A stretch of 51,770 nucleotides of DNA from UBA1259 sp964453915 (lineage in GTDB: Bacteria; Bacillota; Clostridia; Christensenellales; Borkfalkiaceae). The notes beneath the pieces are model-generated. The model did no database searches. It worked only from the letters and a program-made list of their open reading frames with translations, and was not told the DNA's origin. Below, in pieces: positions 7,535 through 17,113 of the stretch (position 1 is the first letter of the stretch; each line of letters begins with the position of its first letter). The stretch is from positions 1 to 51,770 of the forward strand of contig CAYVPW010000005.1 of NCBI GenBank assembly GCA_964453915.1. Reading direction: 5' to 3'. The translations under genes were made by a program, and so were the position numbers.

Positions 7535-8785
7535 TTACTTTTTTTCTACCAAAACTTTTTTAAGTTTTGCAAATCTGGGAAGTCCGTCTTCCTTCTTCAT
7601 ATCACATTCGCCTTGGATAAGGGGAAGTGCGTATTTAACGAATTCATCAGAAATTCCAGTGCCGTTGTTGGTAATCCATTCTAGGGGAACGGTCTTTTCG
7701 GTGTTTGCAGCAAGTTCTAGGGGTAAAAGCTTGTATTCGCAAACGTACTTGTCGCCTGCCTTTCTTGAATAGCAAACCATTTTATCCGTTTCGCCTGCAA
7801 CTGCAGCCTTAACTGCTTGTCTACCTGCACCGAACGTTTCTTCTATATCCGTTTTAGAAGCACAGTGGCTTGCACATCTTTGCATTAAAGATAATTCTAT
7901 TCCTCTGGTCTTAAATCCGGTTTTTGCCTTAATTAAGCTTGCAAGTTGAGCGGCAACGCCACCTAATTGAGCGTGACCGAAACTGTCTCTTGCACCGGTT
8001 TCGCCCAATGCTTCGCATATAAGCGTGCCGTTTTTATCGTGAATACCTTCGGAAACTACTGCGATACACTTGTTGTTGTTTTTAGCACAAACCGCCTTTA
8101 CGTCTTCTACAAACTTATCCACGTCGAAGTCTACTTCAGGAAGATAAATAAGGTCTGCACCTAATCCTTTGTAGTTAGCGAGAGCAGCGGAAGCGGTAAG
8201 CCAACCTGCGTTTCTACCCATTGCTTCTATTACGCATACCATAGGAGTATCGTAAACCTTAGCGTCTAGGTTAATTTCCATTATAGAAGTAGAGATGTAT
8301 TTTGCAGCACTTGCAAATCCGGGGCAGTGATCGGTTCCGTACAAATCGTTATCGATTGTTTTGGGAACACCGATTACGTTCATTTCATAACCGGACTTTT
8401 GCATATATTTGCTTATCTTGTTACAGGTATCCATACTGTCGTTTCCGCCGTTATAGAAGAAATAACGAACGTTATACTTTTTGAATACCTCTAAAAGTCT
8501 TTTGTAATCGGTATCGTCTACGTTAGCGTCTTTAAGTTTGTATCTAACGGAACCCAAAGCGGAAGACGGGGTATTTTTAAGAAGCATAAGTTCTTTTACG
8601 TCTTCTTTAGACATATCGTAGAACTCTTCTTCAAGTATACCTCTAATTCCGTGTGCAGCGCCGTAAACGGCAGTGATTTGTTTGGACTTTAAGCCTTCGA
8701 TAAACACGCCTGCGGCACTTGCGTTTATAACGGAAGTGGGACCGCCTGACTGAGCAAATACTAATGCGCCTTTTAATCCTTTCAT
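7535..8785 (-). CDS. Pyrophosphate-dependent 6-phosphofructokinase
   Basis: The protein of 416 residues interconverts fructose 6-phosphate and fructose 1,6-bisphosphate in glycolysis. Two diagnostic positions point to pyrophosphate rather than ATP: GGNDS at 113-117 has Asp where ATP enzymes have Gly, and PKTIDND at 141-147 has Lys where they have Gly. D145 and D147 are the expected catalytic aspartates, and MGRNAGW is the sugar-phosphate binding segment. AAAGGAG precedes the ATG at 8785. It lies 42 nt behind an ATP-type enzyme, so both forms are probably made together, giving a reversible and an irreversible step. Confidence 0.92.
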   Translation of the reverse strand: MKGLKGALVFAQSGGPTSVINASAAGVFIEGLKSKQITAVYGAAHGIRGILEEEFYDMSKEDVKELMLLKNTPSSALGSVRYKLKDANVDDTDYKRLLEVFKKYNVRYFFYNGGNDSMDTCNKISKYMQKSGYEMNVIGVPKTIDNDLYGTDHCPGFASAAKYISTSIMEINLDAKVYDTPMVCVIEAMGRNAGWLTASAALANYKGLGADLIYLPEVDFDVDKFVEDVKAVCAKNNNKCIAVVSEGIHDKNGTLICEALGETGARDSFGHAQLGGVAAQLASLIKAKTGFKTRGIELSLMQRCASHCASKTDIEETFGAGRQAVKAAVAGETDKMVCYSRKAGDKYVCEYKLLPLELAANTEKTVPLEWITNNGTGISDEFVKYALPLIQGECDMKKEDGLPRFAKLKKVLVEKK

Positions 8786-8827
8786 TTTGTCTTCTCCTTT
8801 TAACTTTAAGTAAAAATATTTTTCTTG

Positions 8828-9790
8828 TTATAAACTCAAAACGTGAGCAATATCGTAAAGTTCTTTATCGAACTTTCTTTGAGCCTTTTGCACTTCGTCG
8901 AAAGAAACGGTAATCACCTTGTTGTCTTTTATACCTATTGCGCAACTGTCTGCGTCTTTAGATAAAAGTTCAACAGCTTTATAACCGAACCTTGCAGCTA
9001 AAATTCTGTCCTGACTGTTAGGAGAGCCGCCGCGTTGAATATATCCAAAGTTGTTTACTTTTACGGAAATACCACTTTTTTCTTGAATATATTTTGCTAT
9101 TTCGTCTCTGTTTCCGGCGCCTTCCGCCAAAATAATCATATTAGAAGTTTTGCCCCTTAAATAACTCTTTTTTATTTTTGAAGCAATATCGTCTAAATCA
9201 TAAGGCACTTCGGGGACTAAAACGTATTCCGCACCGCCTGCAACGCCTGCGTACAACGCAATATCGCCGCAATGACGCCCCATAACTTCTAGCAAACTTA
9301 CTCTGTCGTGAGAGTGCATTGTATCTCTCAAATTGTTTATTGCCCAAAGCACCGTGTTTACGGCAGTATCAAACCCAACCGTGTAATCGGTATAAGCCAA
9401 GTCGTTATCTATCGTGCCGGGGATTGCCATTACCTTTACGCCGAAATTATCGCTTAAATCTTTTGCGCCCCTTATAGTTCCGTCTCCGCCTATTACAACC
9501 AAACCTTCTATACCGAAAGCAGAAAGTGCGTCTACCGCCAAGCGCTGAGTTTCAACGTCCTTAAATTCAGGGCATCTTGCAGTCTTTAAAAAAGTGCCGC
9601 CTTTATGAATCATATCAGAAACGGACCTTGTGCCAAGCCTTGTTATTTCTCCCTTGATAAGACCGGCGTATCCTCTTTCAACACCGTATATATCAATGTT
9701 GTTGTTAAGCGCGGCGCGAACTACCGCTCTTATGCAGGCGTTCATTCCCGGAGCGTCGCCCCCGCTGGTTAATACCGCTATCCTTTTCAT
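8828..9790 (-). CDS. pfkA: ATP-dependent 6-phosphofructokinase
   Basis: The 320-residue length is typical of bacterial PfkA. The start TSGGDAPGMN, GGDGT at 101-105 and PGTIDND at 124-130 are the ATP-enzyme signatures (Gly104 and Gly125). D128 is the catalytic aspartate, and MGRHCGDIAL is conserved. It phosphorylates fructose 6-phosphate, the committed step of glycolysis. AAGGAG precedes the ATG. It lies 90 nt behind dnaE, matching the common Clostridia order whiA-dnaE-pfkA. The gap shows no clear promoter or terminator, so read-through from dnaE is likely. Confidence 0.95.
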   Translation of the reverse strand: MKRIAVLTSGGDAPGMNACIRAVVRAALNNNIDIYGVERGYAGLIKGEITRLGTRSVSDMIHKGGTFLKTARCPEFKDVETQRLAVDALSAFGIEGLVVIGGDGTIRGAKDLSDNFGVKVMAIPGTIDNDLAYTDYTVGFDTAVNTVLWAINNLRDTMHSHDRVSLLEVMGRHCGDIALYAGVAGGAEYVLVPEVPYDLDDIASKIKKSYLRGKTSNMIILAEGAGNRDEIAKYIQEKSGISVKVNNFGYIQRGGSPNSQDRILAARFGYKAVELLSKDADSCAIGIKDNKVITVSFDEVQKAQRKFDKELYDIAHVLSL

Positions 9791-9880
9791 TTTTTTAGTC
9801 TCCTTATTAAAGAATTAACAATCAACTTTTTTATTTTAACATAAGAACGTCAAAATTTCTACTTTTTTTATACTATTTAT

Positions 9881-12800
9881 TTATTTTTTTCTAAAATACA
9901 CTATAGAATTTTTGCCGACTAAACTCTCCAACTCGCTGTTTATGCCGTCACACTTTCTGATTTTCATTCCCGAATTGTATTTTTTGCCCTTTAACGCAAG
10001 AATTGCCGGTATTTCCCCCGGATAAGATTCTAAAACGTCTCTTATCTCTTCTACCCTGTCTTCCATTTCGTCCGGAATAATTATACCCAAAAACTCTTCG
10101 GGCTCTTTTTGCGTTTCCTGCTCTAAAGACTCTATTTTTTTAACGTCGTCCGCTATTATTTGCGGAACGCCGTCCTTAAACTGAATTCTTCCGGAAACCA
10201 CTACTATTTCTTCTGGATTTAATATCGCCCTTGACCTATCGAATATTTTAGGAAATACAACTACTTCTATCATTCCGTATATATCTTCAAAATTAAGATA
10301 AGCCATAGTGCTGCCGGACTTTGTGGAAAGACGCTTAAAATCGCTTATTATTCCGCCCATAACAACGTGATCGCCGTCTTTTACTTCCGTATAAGTTCTG
10401 TTGCCTTCTTCATCTTCTTCGTAATAAGAAAGCGCGTCCGTATTAAAAGAAAACCTCTTAAAATACTCACTGTAATCGCTTAACGGGTGTCCGGAAAGAT
10501 ATATTCCTAAAACGGTTTTTTCAAGTATCAATTTTTCCTTAGAAGAATATTCCGAAACGTTTGGATATTCTAACTTTAACCCTTCGTCTTCGTCTAACAC
10601 CGTTCCGAAAAAGCTGATTTGAACCTGATTTTTCTTTTTTTCCGCCGCCGCAATTCTGTCCATATAATCCGCATACACTTCTCTAAGCGCACGACGCGGC
10701 TTATTAAAGCAATCGAAAGTACCCGCTAAAATTAAACTTTCCACAAGTCTTTTGTTTATTCCAAGACTTATAGAACGGTTTATAAAGTCTTCAAAAGACT
10801 TAAAGTCTCCGCCGCGTTCTCTCTCTTTCATAATATCGTTTATTACTGCAAGTCCAACGTTTTTAAGCCCTACAAGTCCAAAACGAATACCGCCGTTCTC
10901 ACAAGAAAAGTACGCCTTGCTCTTATTTATATCCGGCGGAAGAACGGCTATTCCCTTACCCTTTAAGTATGTTAAATATTTAGAAAGTTCTTCTATTTTG
11001 TCTATACGGTTATTTAAAATGGAGCAAAAGAATTCCACTTCGTAATAGCGTTTAAGAAAAGCCGTTTGATACGCCAAAACCGCATAAGCCGCAGCGTGCG
11101 ACTTGTTAAACGCATATTTTGCAAAGCCCGCCATTTCGTCGAATATCTCGGTTGCAACTTCTATCGGAACTCCGTTTGCAACCGCACCGCAAATAGGATC
11201 TCCCTTTTCGCTTATGCCGCCTTCGATAAAAATCTTTTTTTGTCTTGCCATTTCGTCTACGTTCTTTTTACCCATAGCTCTACGAACTATGTCCGATTGC
11301 CCCAAAGAAAATCCGCCCAACTTTTGGCAAATCTGCATTACCTGTTCTTGATATATCAACACGCCGTAAGTCGCTTTTAAAAGCGGTTCTAAAAGCGGAT
11401 GTTTATATTTTATATGAGAAGGATTATGTTTGTAATCCACGTAAGTGGGTATAGAATCCATAGGTCCCGGTCTATACATAGATATTCCGGCTATTATATC
11501 TTCAAACGTACTCGGTTTTAGGTCTTTCATAAAACGCTTCATACCGGGGCTTTCCAACTGGAACACTGCGTCCGTTTCTCCGTCACCTATAAGCTTATAA
11601 ACCTCAGGATCTTCGTATCCTAATTTATGAAAGTCTAATTCCACGCCGAAATCTTCTTTAATATACTGTTTCGCTTTTGATATATCGGTAAGCGTTCTAA
11701 GCCCCAAAAAGTCCATTTTAAGCATACCGAGCTGTTCTACTTCTTTCATATAGAACTGCGTAGTCACGTCGTCGCCGTTTCTTTGTAGCGGAACGTTATC
11801 AGAAATTACTTTTGCACATATAACCACGCCCGCAGCGTGCATGCCCGTTTGGCGCGGCATATCTTCTATCTTGATAGCCATATCGACTACTTTTTTTATC
11901 GTTTCGTCGCTTTCGTATAATTCTTTTAACTCTTTTACGGATATATCTTCTCCGTCCTTATTCTTTTTAAATCCAAAACTTTCCGATATGCTGCTTTTTC
12001 CGTCCATAAGTTTAGTGACCTTGTCCGTTTCGGAATAAGGCACTCTAAAAACTCTTCCTACATCTTTTATGGCAACTCTGCCCGCAAGCGTTCCGAAAGT
12101 GACGATTTGCGCAACTCTATCCGCACCGTACTTTCTCCTTACGTATTCAACTACTTCACCTCTCCTGTCGTCCTGAAAGTCTATATCGAAGTCAGGCATA
12201 CTTACACGTTCTTTATTTAAAAAACGCTCGAAGACAAGGTCGTATTTTAATGGATCTACGTCCGTTATACCGACGGAATATGCAATTATACTGGAAACAC
12301 CGCTTCCACGCCCCGCACCTACGGATATACCAACGCTTTTTGCATAGTTTATAAAATCCCACACTATAAGGTAATACTCTATGTATCCCATAGAGTGAAT
12401 AGTTTCAAGTTCGTAATCGAATCTCTCTTTAATTTCGTCCGTAATAACGGGATATCTCTCTTTAAGTCCTTTTTCCGCTAAGTCTTTTAAAAATTCGTAT
12501 GCGGTTTGCCCGTTATCCGGAACGTATCCGGGGATAAGAGAATTATCCCTTATCGGCTCGCACTTGGCGTTCAAATCAAAAACAGGTTCTTCACTGCATT
12601 TTTGCGCTATTTTTAGCGTATTTTCTATGGCTTCGGGAATATAAGAAAACAATTCCGCCATTTCTTCGGGGGATTTTAGATAGGCTTGATCACCCTCCAT
12701 TTTAAATCTGGTTGGGTCGTCTATCGTAGATTTTGTTGCAATGCAAGCAACAACGTCTTGCACTTCGCTGTCTTCTCGTTCTATATAGTGAACGTCGTTA

Positions 12801-13435
12801 GTGGCAACAAGTCCTATTCCGTTTTCTTTTGCAAGTTTGATAAGCAGCGGATTTATTCGCTTTTGGTCTGCCAAGCCGTGATCCTGAATTTCTACGTAAA
12901 AATCGTCCCTGAAAATACCATGAAGCATCTTTGCGCTTTCAACGGCTCCTTCGTAATCGTTTCTTACCAGTCTTTTAGACACTCTGCCCGCAAGACAAGC
13001 CGAAAGGCACACAAGCCCTTCGTTGTGCTCGGCTAAAAGTTTATAGTCTATTCTCGGCTTATAATAAAATCCGTCTACGTATCCTATAGAAACTAGTTTG
13101 ATTAGATTTTTATAACCTTTTTTATTTTTGCAAAGCAAAATCAAGTGGTCGTACTCTCTCTCTTGTTTTAAATGATCGTCGCACACGTAAACTTCGCAAC
13201 CGATAATCGCTTGCATTTTTGCTTCTTCTTCGGATAATCCTTCCGCCAAAGCCTTAGTATAAGTTTTTTTTGCCGTTTCGGCAAACTTTAGCGTTCCGAA
13301 CATATTGCCGTGGTCGGTGATAGCAAGTGCGTGCATACCTTTTTTTCTGCAAGCCTTAAATACTTGGTCTATCCTTGCGGCTCCGTCTAACAAACTGTAT
13401 TCCGTATGAACATGTAAATGAACAAAATCAGGCAT
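9881..13435 (-). CDS. dnaE: DNA polymerase III subunit alpha (DnaE type)
   Basis: This is a replicative DNA polymerase of 1184 residues counted from the ATG at 13435, which has AAAGGA 6 nt upstream. An in-frame start at 13501 would run into whiA and has no site. Domains in order: N-terminal PHP (HLHVHTEYSLLDG from about residue 6), the C-family polymerase core with the active-site aspartates D415, D417 and D419 in PDFDIDF, a helix-hairpin-helix region, and a C-terminal OB fold (VVMGGIISDFKR). In Bacillota DnaE normally works beside PolC, which is not in this window. No intein is present. It starts 14 nt after whiA. Confidence 0.97.
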   Translation of the reverse strand: MPDFVHLHVHTEYSLLDGAARIDQVFKACRKKGMHALAITDHGNMFGTLKFAETAKKTYTKALAEGLSEEEAKMQAIIGCEVYVCDDHLKQEREYDHLILLCKNKKGYKNLIKLVSIGYVDGFYYKPRIDYKLLAEHNEGLVCLSACLAGRVSKRLVRNDYEGAVESAKMLHGIFRDDFYVEIQDHGLADQKRINPLLIKLAKENGIGLVATNDVHYIEREDSEVQDVVACIATKSTIDDPTRFKMEGDQAYLKSPEEMAELFSYIPEAIENTLKIAQKCSEEPVFDLNAKCEPIRDNSLIPGYVPDNGQTAYEFLKDLAEKGLKERYPVITDEIKERFDYELETIHSMGYIEYYLIVWDFINYAKSVGISVGAGRGSGVSSIIAYSVGITDVDPLKYDLVFERFLNKERVSMPDFDIDFQDDRRGEVVEYVRRKYGADRVAQIVTFGTLAGRVAIKDVGRVFRVPYSETDKVTKLMDGKSSISESFGFKKNKDGEDISVKELKELYESDETIKKVVDMAIKIEDMPRQTGMHAAGVVICAKVISDNVPLQRNGDDVTTQFYMKEVEQLGMLKMDFLGLRTLTDISKAKQYIKEDFGVELDFHKLGYEDPEVYKLIGDGETDAVFQLESPGMKRFMKDLKPSTFEDIIAGISMYRPGPMDSIPTYVDYKHNPSHIKYKHPLLEPLLKATYGVLIYQEQVMQICQKLGGFSLGQSDIVRRAMGKKNVDEMARQKKIFIEGGISEKGDPICGAVANGVPIEVATEIFDEMAGFAKYAFNKSHAAAYAVLAYQTAFLKRYYEVEFFCSILNNRIDKIEELSKYLTYLKGKGIAVLPPDINKSKAYFSCENGGIRFGLVGLKNVGLAVINDIMKERERGGDFKSFEDFINRSISLGINKRLVESLILAGTFDCFNKPRRALREVYADYMDRIAAAEKKKNQVQISFFGTVLDEDEGLKLEYPNVSEYSSKEKLILEKTVLGIYLSGHPLSDYSEYFKRFSFNTDALSYYEEDEEGNRTYTEVKDGDHVVMGGIISDFKRLSTKSGSTMAYLNFEDIYGMIEVVVFPKIFDRSRAILNPEEIVVVSGRIQFKDGVPQIIADDVKKIESLEQETQKEPEEFLGIIIPDEMEDRVEEIRDVLESYPGEIPAILALKGKKYNSGMKIRKCDGINSELESLVGKNSIVYFRKK

Positions 13436-13449
13436 ATCTTTTCCTTTTC

Positions 13450-14397
13450 TTATAGTGAATTTGCAATAGCAACTATTTTTCTTAATCTGTGATTTAAGCA
13501 ACTTTTGGTCACGTTCAATTTATTCGATAATTCGGCGAGCGTGTCTTCCGGATAATCTATTCTTGCCTTTGCCGTGTCTATCAAATCTTTTTTACCTAAA
13601 AACTCTATACCGCGCTCGGCTTTAATTTTATTTATCGCTTCTATTTGCTTTTCAGATGCTTCTATTTGGCGGTTAACGTTTCCTAAATCGCAATTTTTTT
13701 GGCGGTTTGTAATATTTAACAATTCACCGCCTATTATATATTCCGTAAGTTTAAGCACACACACGGGCGCACCTATAAAGGCTATAAAGTTTTTTATTTC
13801 TTCCGCACTCTTTATATAAAGAACGTAGTTTCCTTTTCTAGTGGTAATCTTTGCGTTTACCCCGTGTTCCGCAAGTTTTTGCGCCGTATCCATAGCAGGT
13901 GCGGAATGAGAAAAAGAAATTTCTAAATGATATCTTGTTTTTATGCTTTGGCTTTCAAACGGAATAGTGCAATTACCGGAAGAGACGAACAACCCCCTTA
14001 AAAAAGCCTTTAAGCAACATTCTTTTTCGGTAATCTTGCCGTAATTTTTAAGATTTATCGCAAGATCTTCTCCGTCGTTTACTATTATTCCTAAATCTTC
14101 TAAAATTTCTTGCGCTCTCTCTCCGGCAATACTCAAAACGAATTTGTCTTTTTTGTTTAACCTGTCTTCAGAAACAGAAACTTCCCGTATTTCGTATTTA
14201 TATAAAAGAGAAAAATAATAAGAAGCAAGTGTTGCGGTTTCTTCGTCCGTTACGGAAAAATCAAGTCCTAAATTTTCCCCGTCGGAAAACACCCGCCCGG
14301 TACCGCGCAAAAGCCCCGCCAAAAAGGCACGCTTGCAACACTTGTCCTTTGCGGGTTTAGACAATATTTCTTTTTTTATCTCTTTAGCAAAATTCAT
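13450..14397 (-). CDS. whiA: DNA-binding protein WhiA
   Basis: The 315-residue protein has the WhiA layout. A LAGLIDADG-like N-terminal region begins with FAKEIKKEI and CCKRAFLAGLLRGTG, and a C-terminal helix-turn-helix (about 265-312) reads PEDTLAELSNKLNVTKSCLNHR. WhiA affects cell division and chromosome segregation in Firmicutes and sporulation in Actinobacteria. Its ATG overlaps the stop of the PHP gene by 4 nt (ATGA), so translation is coupled. In most Clostridia rapZ and yvcK come directly before whiA; here a PHP gene is there instead. Confidence 0.95.
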   Translation of the reverse strand: MNFAKEIKKEILSKPAKDKCCKRAFLAGLLRGTGRVFSDGENLGLDFSVTDEETATLASYYFSLLYKYEIREVSVSEDRLNKKDKFVLSIAGERAQEILEDLGIIVNDGEDLAINLKNYGKITEKECCLKAFLRGLFVSSGNCTIPFESQSIKTRYHLEISFSHSAPAMDTAQKLAEHGVNAKITTRKGNYVLYIKSAEEIKNFIAFIGAPVCVLKLTEYIIGGELLNITNRQKNCDLGNVNRQIEASEKQIEAINKIKAERGIEFLGKKDLIDTAKARIDYPEDTLAELSNKLNVTKSCLNHRLRKIVAIANSL

Positions 14398-15173
14398 AAA
14401 CTTTTTTCCTTAAACGCCCTAAATCTAAAATCCGGAGTCTTTCCGTTTATATTTGCAATTCTCTCTAACGGAACGTTTACCCTTTTAAGCAATTCGTTAA
14501 CCAAAGAAATTTCGCCCACCCTATCGGTTGAATGAGCGTCCGAATCTATCACGAATTTAACGTTTGTTTTTGCAACAACGCTACTTAATTCTTCGTCCGA
14601 TAAGTGAACTTTTTTTGAATTGAGTTCTATATACGTTCCGTAATCTTCGCAAACCTTTGCCACTTCTACCGCATCGGCATAGGCATAATAATTCAAATGG
14701 GTAATCACGTCTACGGGATTGTTTTTAACCACGTTTACGTACATTTTGGTATTGCGAGCTTTTAGGGCTTTACTCACTTCTTTCTTTTTTAGTTTAGTAT
14801 TTACTATATCCGGCAAAGAAACGGAAAAAAACGTTCCCACCTTAAACAAAACGAATTTATGCAAACCCGCCAAAAAAATATCGAAAGAATCGTAAAACTC
14901 AGTCTTTAAATCCACCGTGCCGTCCACGCCCAAAATATTTGATTCTATCCCTCTATACACCTTTACGCCCGTTTGTTTTTGGGCTTTAAAACAATCTTTT
15001 CCAAGGGCAAAAAGCTTTCTTTTTGTAAGCCCGAACGCCGGATGAGAAAAACCGTGATCTGTAATACCTATTTCTTTTAAGCCCTTTTCTTTTGCGGAAA
15101 GTGCATTATCAAGCACCGTGCCTTTGCCGTGGCTATATATTGTGTGAGTATGATAATCTCCCGTTAAAATCAT
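14394..15173 (-). CDS. PHP-domain metal-dependent phosphatase (HisK/YcdX-like)
   Basis: This protein of about 259 residues has the PHP metal-site motifs GDYHTHTIYSHG at the N terminus, GITDHGFSH near 40, and a late SDAHS. The ATG at 15173 is preceded by GGAG with 6 nt spacing; a TTG four codons earlier is less likely. The reading frame overlaps the 3' end of murB by 41 nt. PHP phosphatases of this size include histidinol phosphatases and YcdX-like enzymes, but no his genes are here and the substrate is unknown. A PHP gene between murB and whiA is seen in other Clostridia. Confidence 0.88.
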   Translation of the reverse strand: MILTGDYHTHTIYSHGKGTVLDNALSAKEKGLKEIGITDHGFSHPAFGLTKRKLFALGKDCFKAQKQTGVKVYRGIESNILGVDGTVDLKTEFYDSFDIFLAGLHKFVLFKVGTFFSVSLPDIVNTKLKKKEVSKALKARNTKMYVNVVKNNPVDVITHLNYYAYADAVEVAKVCEDYGTYIELNSKKVHLSDEELSSVVAKTNVKFVIDSDAHSTDRVGEISLVNELLKRVNVPLERIANINGKTPDFRFRAFKEKSL

Positions 15174-16065
15174 TAAAATCTCCAACTAAACGAATTTCTC
15201 TTTTTAAATTTAATCCGTATCTTTCTTTTACTTGTTTTTCAATCTCTGTTATAACCGCAAAAACGTCCTTTGCAGTGGCAGTTTGGTCTGTAATTATAAA
15301 ATTAGAATGTTTTTCTGATATTTTTGCCCCGCCGATGCAAAATCCTTTTAAGTTTAATTCGTCTATAAGCCTTGCCGCATAGTCACCGTTAGGATTTTTA
15401 AAAGTCGACCCCGCCGAATTGCCGCTCGGTTGAACACCTTTTCTTTTTAAACGGTAATACTCTATCTTTTTCTTTGCGTTATCTGCATTTCCCTTGCTAA
15501 AAACAAACGTTGCGGAAACTATCACCGTATCAGGTTTCAAAAATCTGCTTGTTCTATACTTAAAACCGCACTCTTTTGCCCAAAACTTTTTTATATCTCC
15601 GTTTATTAAAGCGCTGGCTTCTTCTATACAATCGGATACGGAATATCCAAACGCCCCCGCATGCATTGCAACCGCACCGCCTACGGACCCCGGAATTCCG
15701 CAAAGCCCTTCGTATCCGGTAAAACCGCTTTGTAATAAAAAGGCGCACAATTTACTTAAGCTTACCCCCGCAAAAGCCGTGGTTTTTTGTTTTTCTTGTT
15801 TTATAAAAGACAAACCGCCTAAATTTATCACGGCACCTTTATATCCGCCGTCCGCCACCAAAACGTTGCTTCCGTTTCCTAAAACAACGTGTTTTATTTT
15901 GTAATCTTTACAAAGTTCTATTGCTGTACGTAAGTCCTTTACGCTTTTTACCCTTATAAAGTAATCTGCTTTTCCGCCAACCCTAAGGGTAGTATGTTTT
16001 TTCATAGATTCTTTTAATCTTATTTCTGCGTTTGTAAATCTTTTTACACTCTCAACAAACGACAT
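15133..16065 (-). CDS. murB: UDP-N-acetylenolpyruvoylglucosamine reductase
   Basis: The 310-residue MurB reduces UDP-GlcNAc-enolpyruvate to UDP-MurNAc with NADPH and FAD in cytoplasmic peptidoglycan precursor synthesis. The FAD-binding signatures RVGGKADYF, LGNGSNVLVADGG and GSVGGAVAMHAGA are visible, as are YRTSRF and PSGNSAGSTFKNP with the serine proton donor. A C-terminal tail of about 15 residues overlaps the next gene. AAGGAG lies only 4 nt before the ATG. It is first in a run murB-PHP-whiA-dnaE-pfk-pfk and has its own promoter. Confidence 0.96.
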   Translation of the reverse strand: MSFVESVKRFTNAEIRLKESMKKHTTLRVGGKADYFIRVKSVKDLRTAIELCKDYKIKHVVLGNGSNVLVADGGYKGAVINLGGLSFIKQEKQKTTAFAGVSLSKLCAFLLQSGFTGYEGLCGIPGSVGGAVAMHAGAFGYSVSDCIEEASALINGDIKKFWAKECGFKYRTSRFLKPDTVIVSATFVFSKGNADNAKKKIEYYRLKRKGVQPSGNSAGSTFKNPNGDYAARLIDELNLKGFCIGGAKISEKHSNFIITDQTATAKDVFAVITEIEKQVKERYGLNLKREIRLVGDFNDFNGRLSYSHNI

Positions 16066-16080
16066 AGAACTCCTTATATC

Positions 16081-16109
16081 ATTTTACTATATTCGGCATT
16101 TTTTTTCAA
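16081..16109 (-). promoter_or_regulatory. Promoter of murB with very short leader
   Basis: A -35 TTGAAA (16104-16109), a 17-nt spacer and a -10 TAAAAT (16081-16086) on the minus strand. Only 15 nt separate the -10 from the murB ATG, so the 5' UTR would hold little more than the ribosome binding site. Confidence 0.7.
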
Positions 16110-16111
16110 GG

Positions 16112-17089
16112 CTATATAATCATATTTTTTATTTTAGCGTATGCGTTTTCGTCTCCGACGAATGCTTTTAGCGATAATTCTTGAATTTTTTTAAAACTGC
16201 TCTTACCTAAAAAAAGAGATAAAGTCAATTCGTTTCTCTCTTTTTCCATTTCTCCCAAAACGCCTTCGTTTACCGATAAATCGGCACAAGGAAACATTCC
16301 TATATCGCAAAGCTTTTTTTGAGAATCGTTAGACAATAAATACTTTATAAATTCTTGTGAGTAAAACTTTTTTTCTTCGGACCTAGTACAAACGGAAACG
16401 TATTGATATAAATCGTTAAATTTAGAAAGCGGCTTTGCCCCGTATTCCGCTTCTCTCCTATCCAAGCGGTTTATATCCCTTTGTGTTCCTACAAAATACG
16501 CCGTTTTTCCTGAAACGAACTCCGTATATGCTTCCATAGGCGCTAAAACCTTTATCCTTTTTGCACTTATTCCACCTTCTAACGCTGCCAAAACCGGTTG
16601 TGTATATTCTCCTTGAGAAACTACAAGTTCTTCTATATCGTCTTTATATAATTTTGGATTATAAATCAAAGCGTACCCACCCCTGCACCAAGGCACGGCG
16701 TAAGTGTCTTCGCCTATATTGCCGCCCTTAAATCCGGATATATTAAGTTTGCAAAAGCAATCCCCCTCAAAACCGTTTCCGTAAGATATCATATCCGGAA
16801 ACTCGCCCTTTTTAACGTTTTCTTCCGCACTTTCTACCGTATGAGAAATTACCATAACCAAAACGCCTTCGTATTTTTTTTCAAACCGTGCGGCACGGTC
16901 TAATAAAAATTGCTTTCTAGAACCAACGCCCCCTTCAAAAGAATCTATCTGCCAAACGGTGAGTATCCCCTTATACTTTGGAGTTTCTTGTATTTCTTTG
17001 CCCTCTCCTATCTTTTTAAGCCCGAAAAAAAGAGTAAAAACAACGCAAAAAACTAAAAAAGAAGAAACAAGTACTTTTAAAATTTTCAT
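16112..17089 (-). CDS. Orphan extracellular solute-binding-like protein
   Basis: This 325-residue protein begins with one hydrophobic segment (about residues 5-24), followed by a type 1 periplasmic-binding-like domain. Features typical of sugar-binding proteins include ILTVWQID, RFEKKYEGV, FPDMISYGN, YAVPWCRGGYALIYNPK and, near the end, KFYSQEFIKYLLSNDSQKKL. The N-terminal Cys is not in a clear lipobox, so it may stay anchored by the helix. No ABC permease or ATPase gene is nearby, so transport is uncertain and a sensing or sporulation-envelope role is possible. The ATG has no good Shine-Dalgarno sequence. The gene follows the terminator of the M16 peptidase gene. Confidence 0.75.
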   Translation of the reverse strand: MKILKVLVSSFLVFCVVFTLFFGLKKIGEGKEIQETPKYKGILTVWQIDSFEGGVGSRKQFLLDRAARFEKKYEGVLVMVISHTVESAEENVKKGEFPDMISYGNGFEGDCFCKLNISGFKGGNIGEDTYAVPWCRGGYALIYNPKLYKDDIEELVVSQGEYTQPVLAALEGGISAKRIKVLAPMEAYTEFVSGKTAYFVGTQRDINRLDRREAEYGAKPLSKFNDLYQYVSVCTRSEEKKFYSQEFIKYLLSNDSQKKLCDIGMFPCADLSVNEGVLGEMEKERNELTLSLFLGKSSFKKIQELSLKAFVGDENAYAKIKNMII

Positions 17090-17113
17090 AATAAAAGTAT
17101 ATTCTTTTTGAGT

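Noticed and set aside
13436..13501. In-frame 22-residue N-terminal extension of DnaE
   Set aside because: It overlaps whiA and lacks a ribosome binding site; the ATG at 13435 has one and begins the PHP domain correctly.
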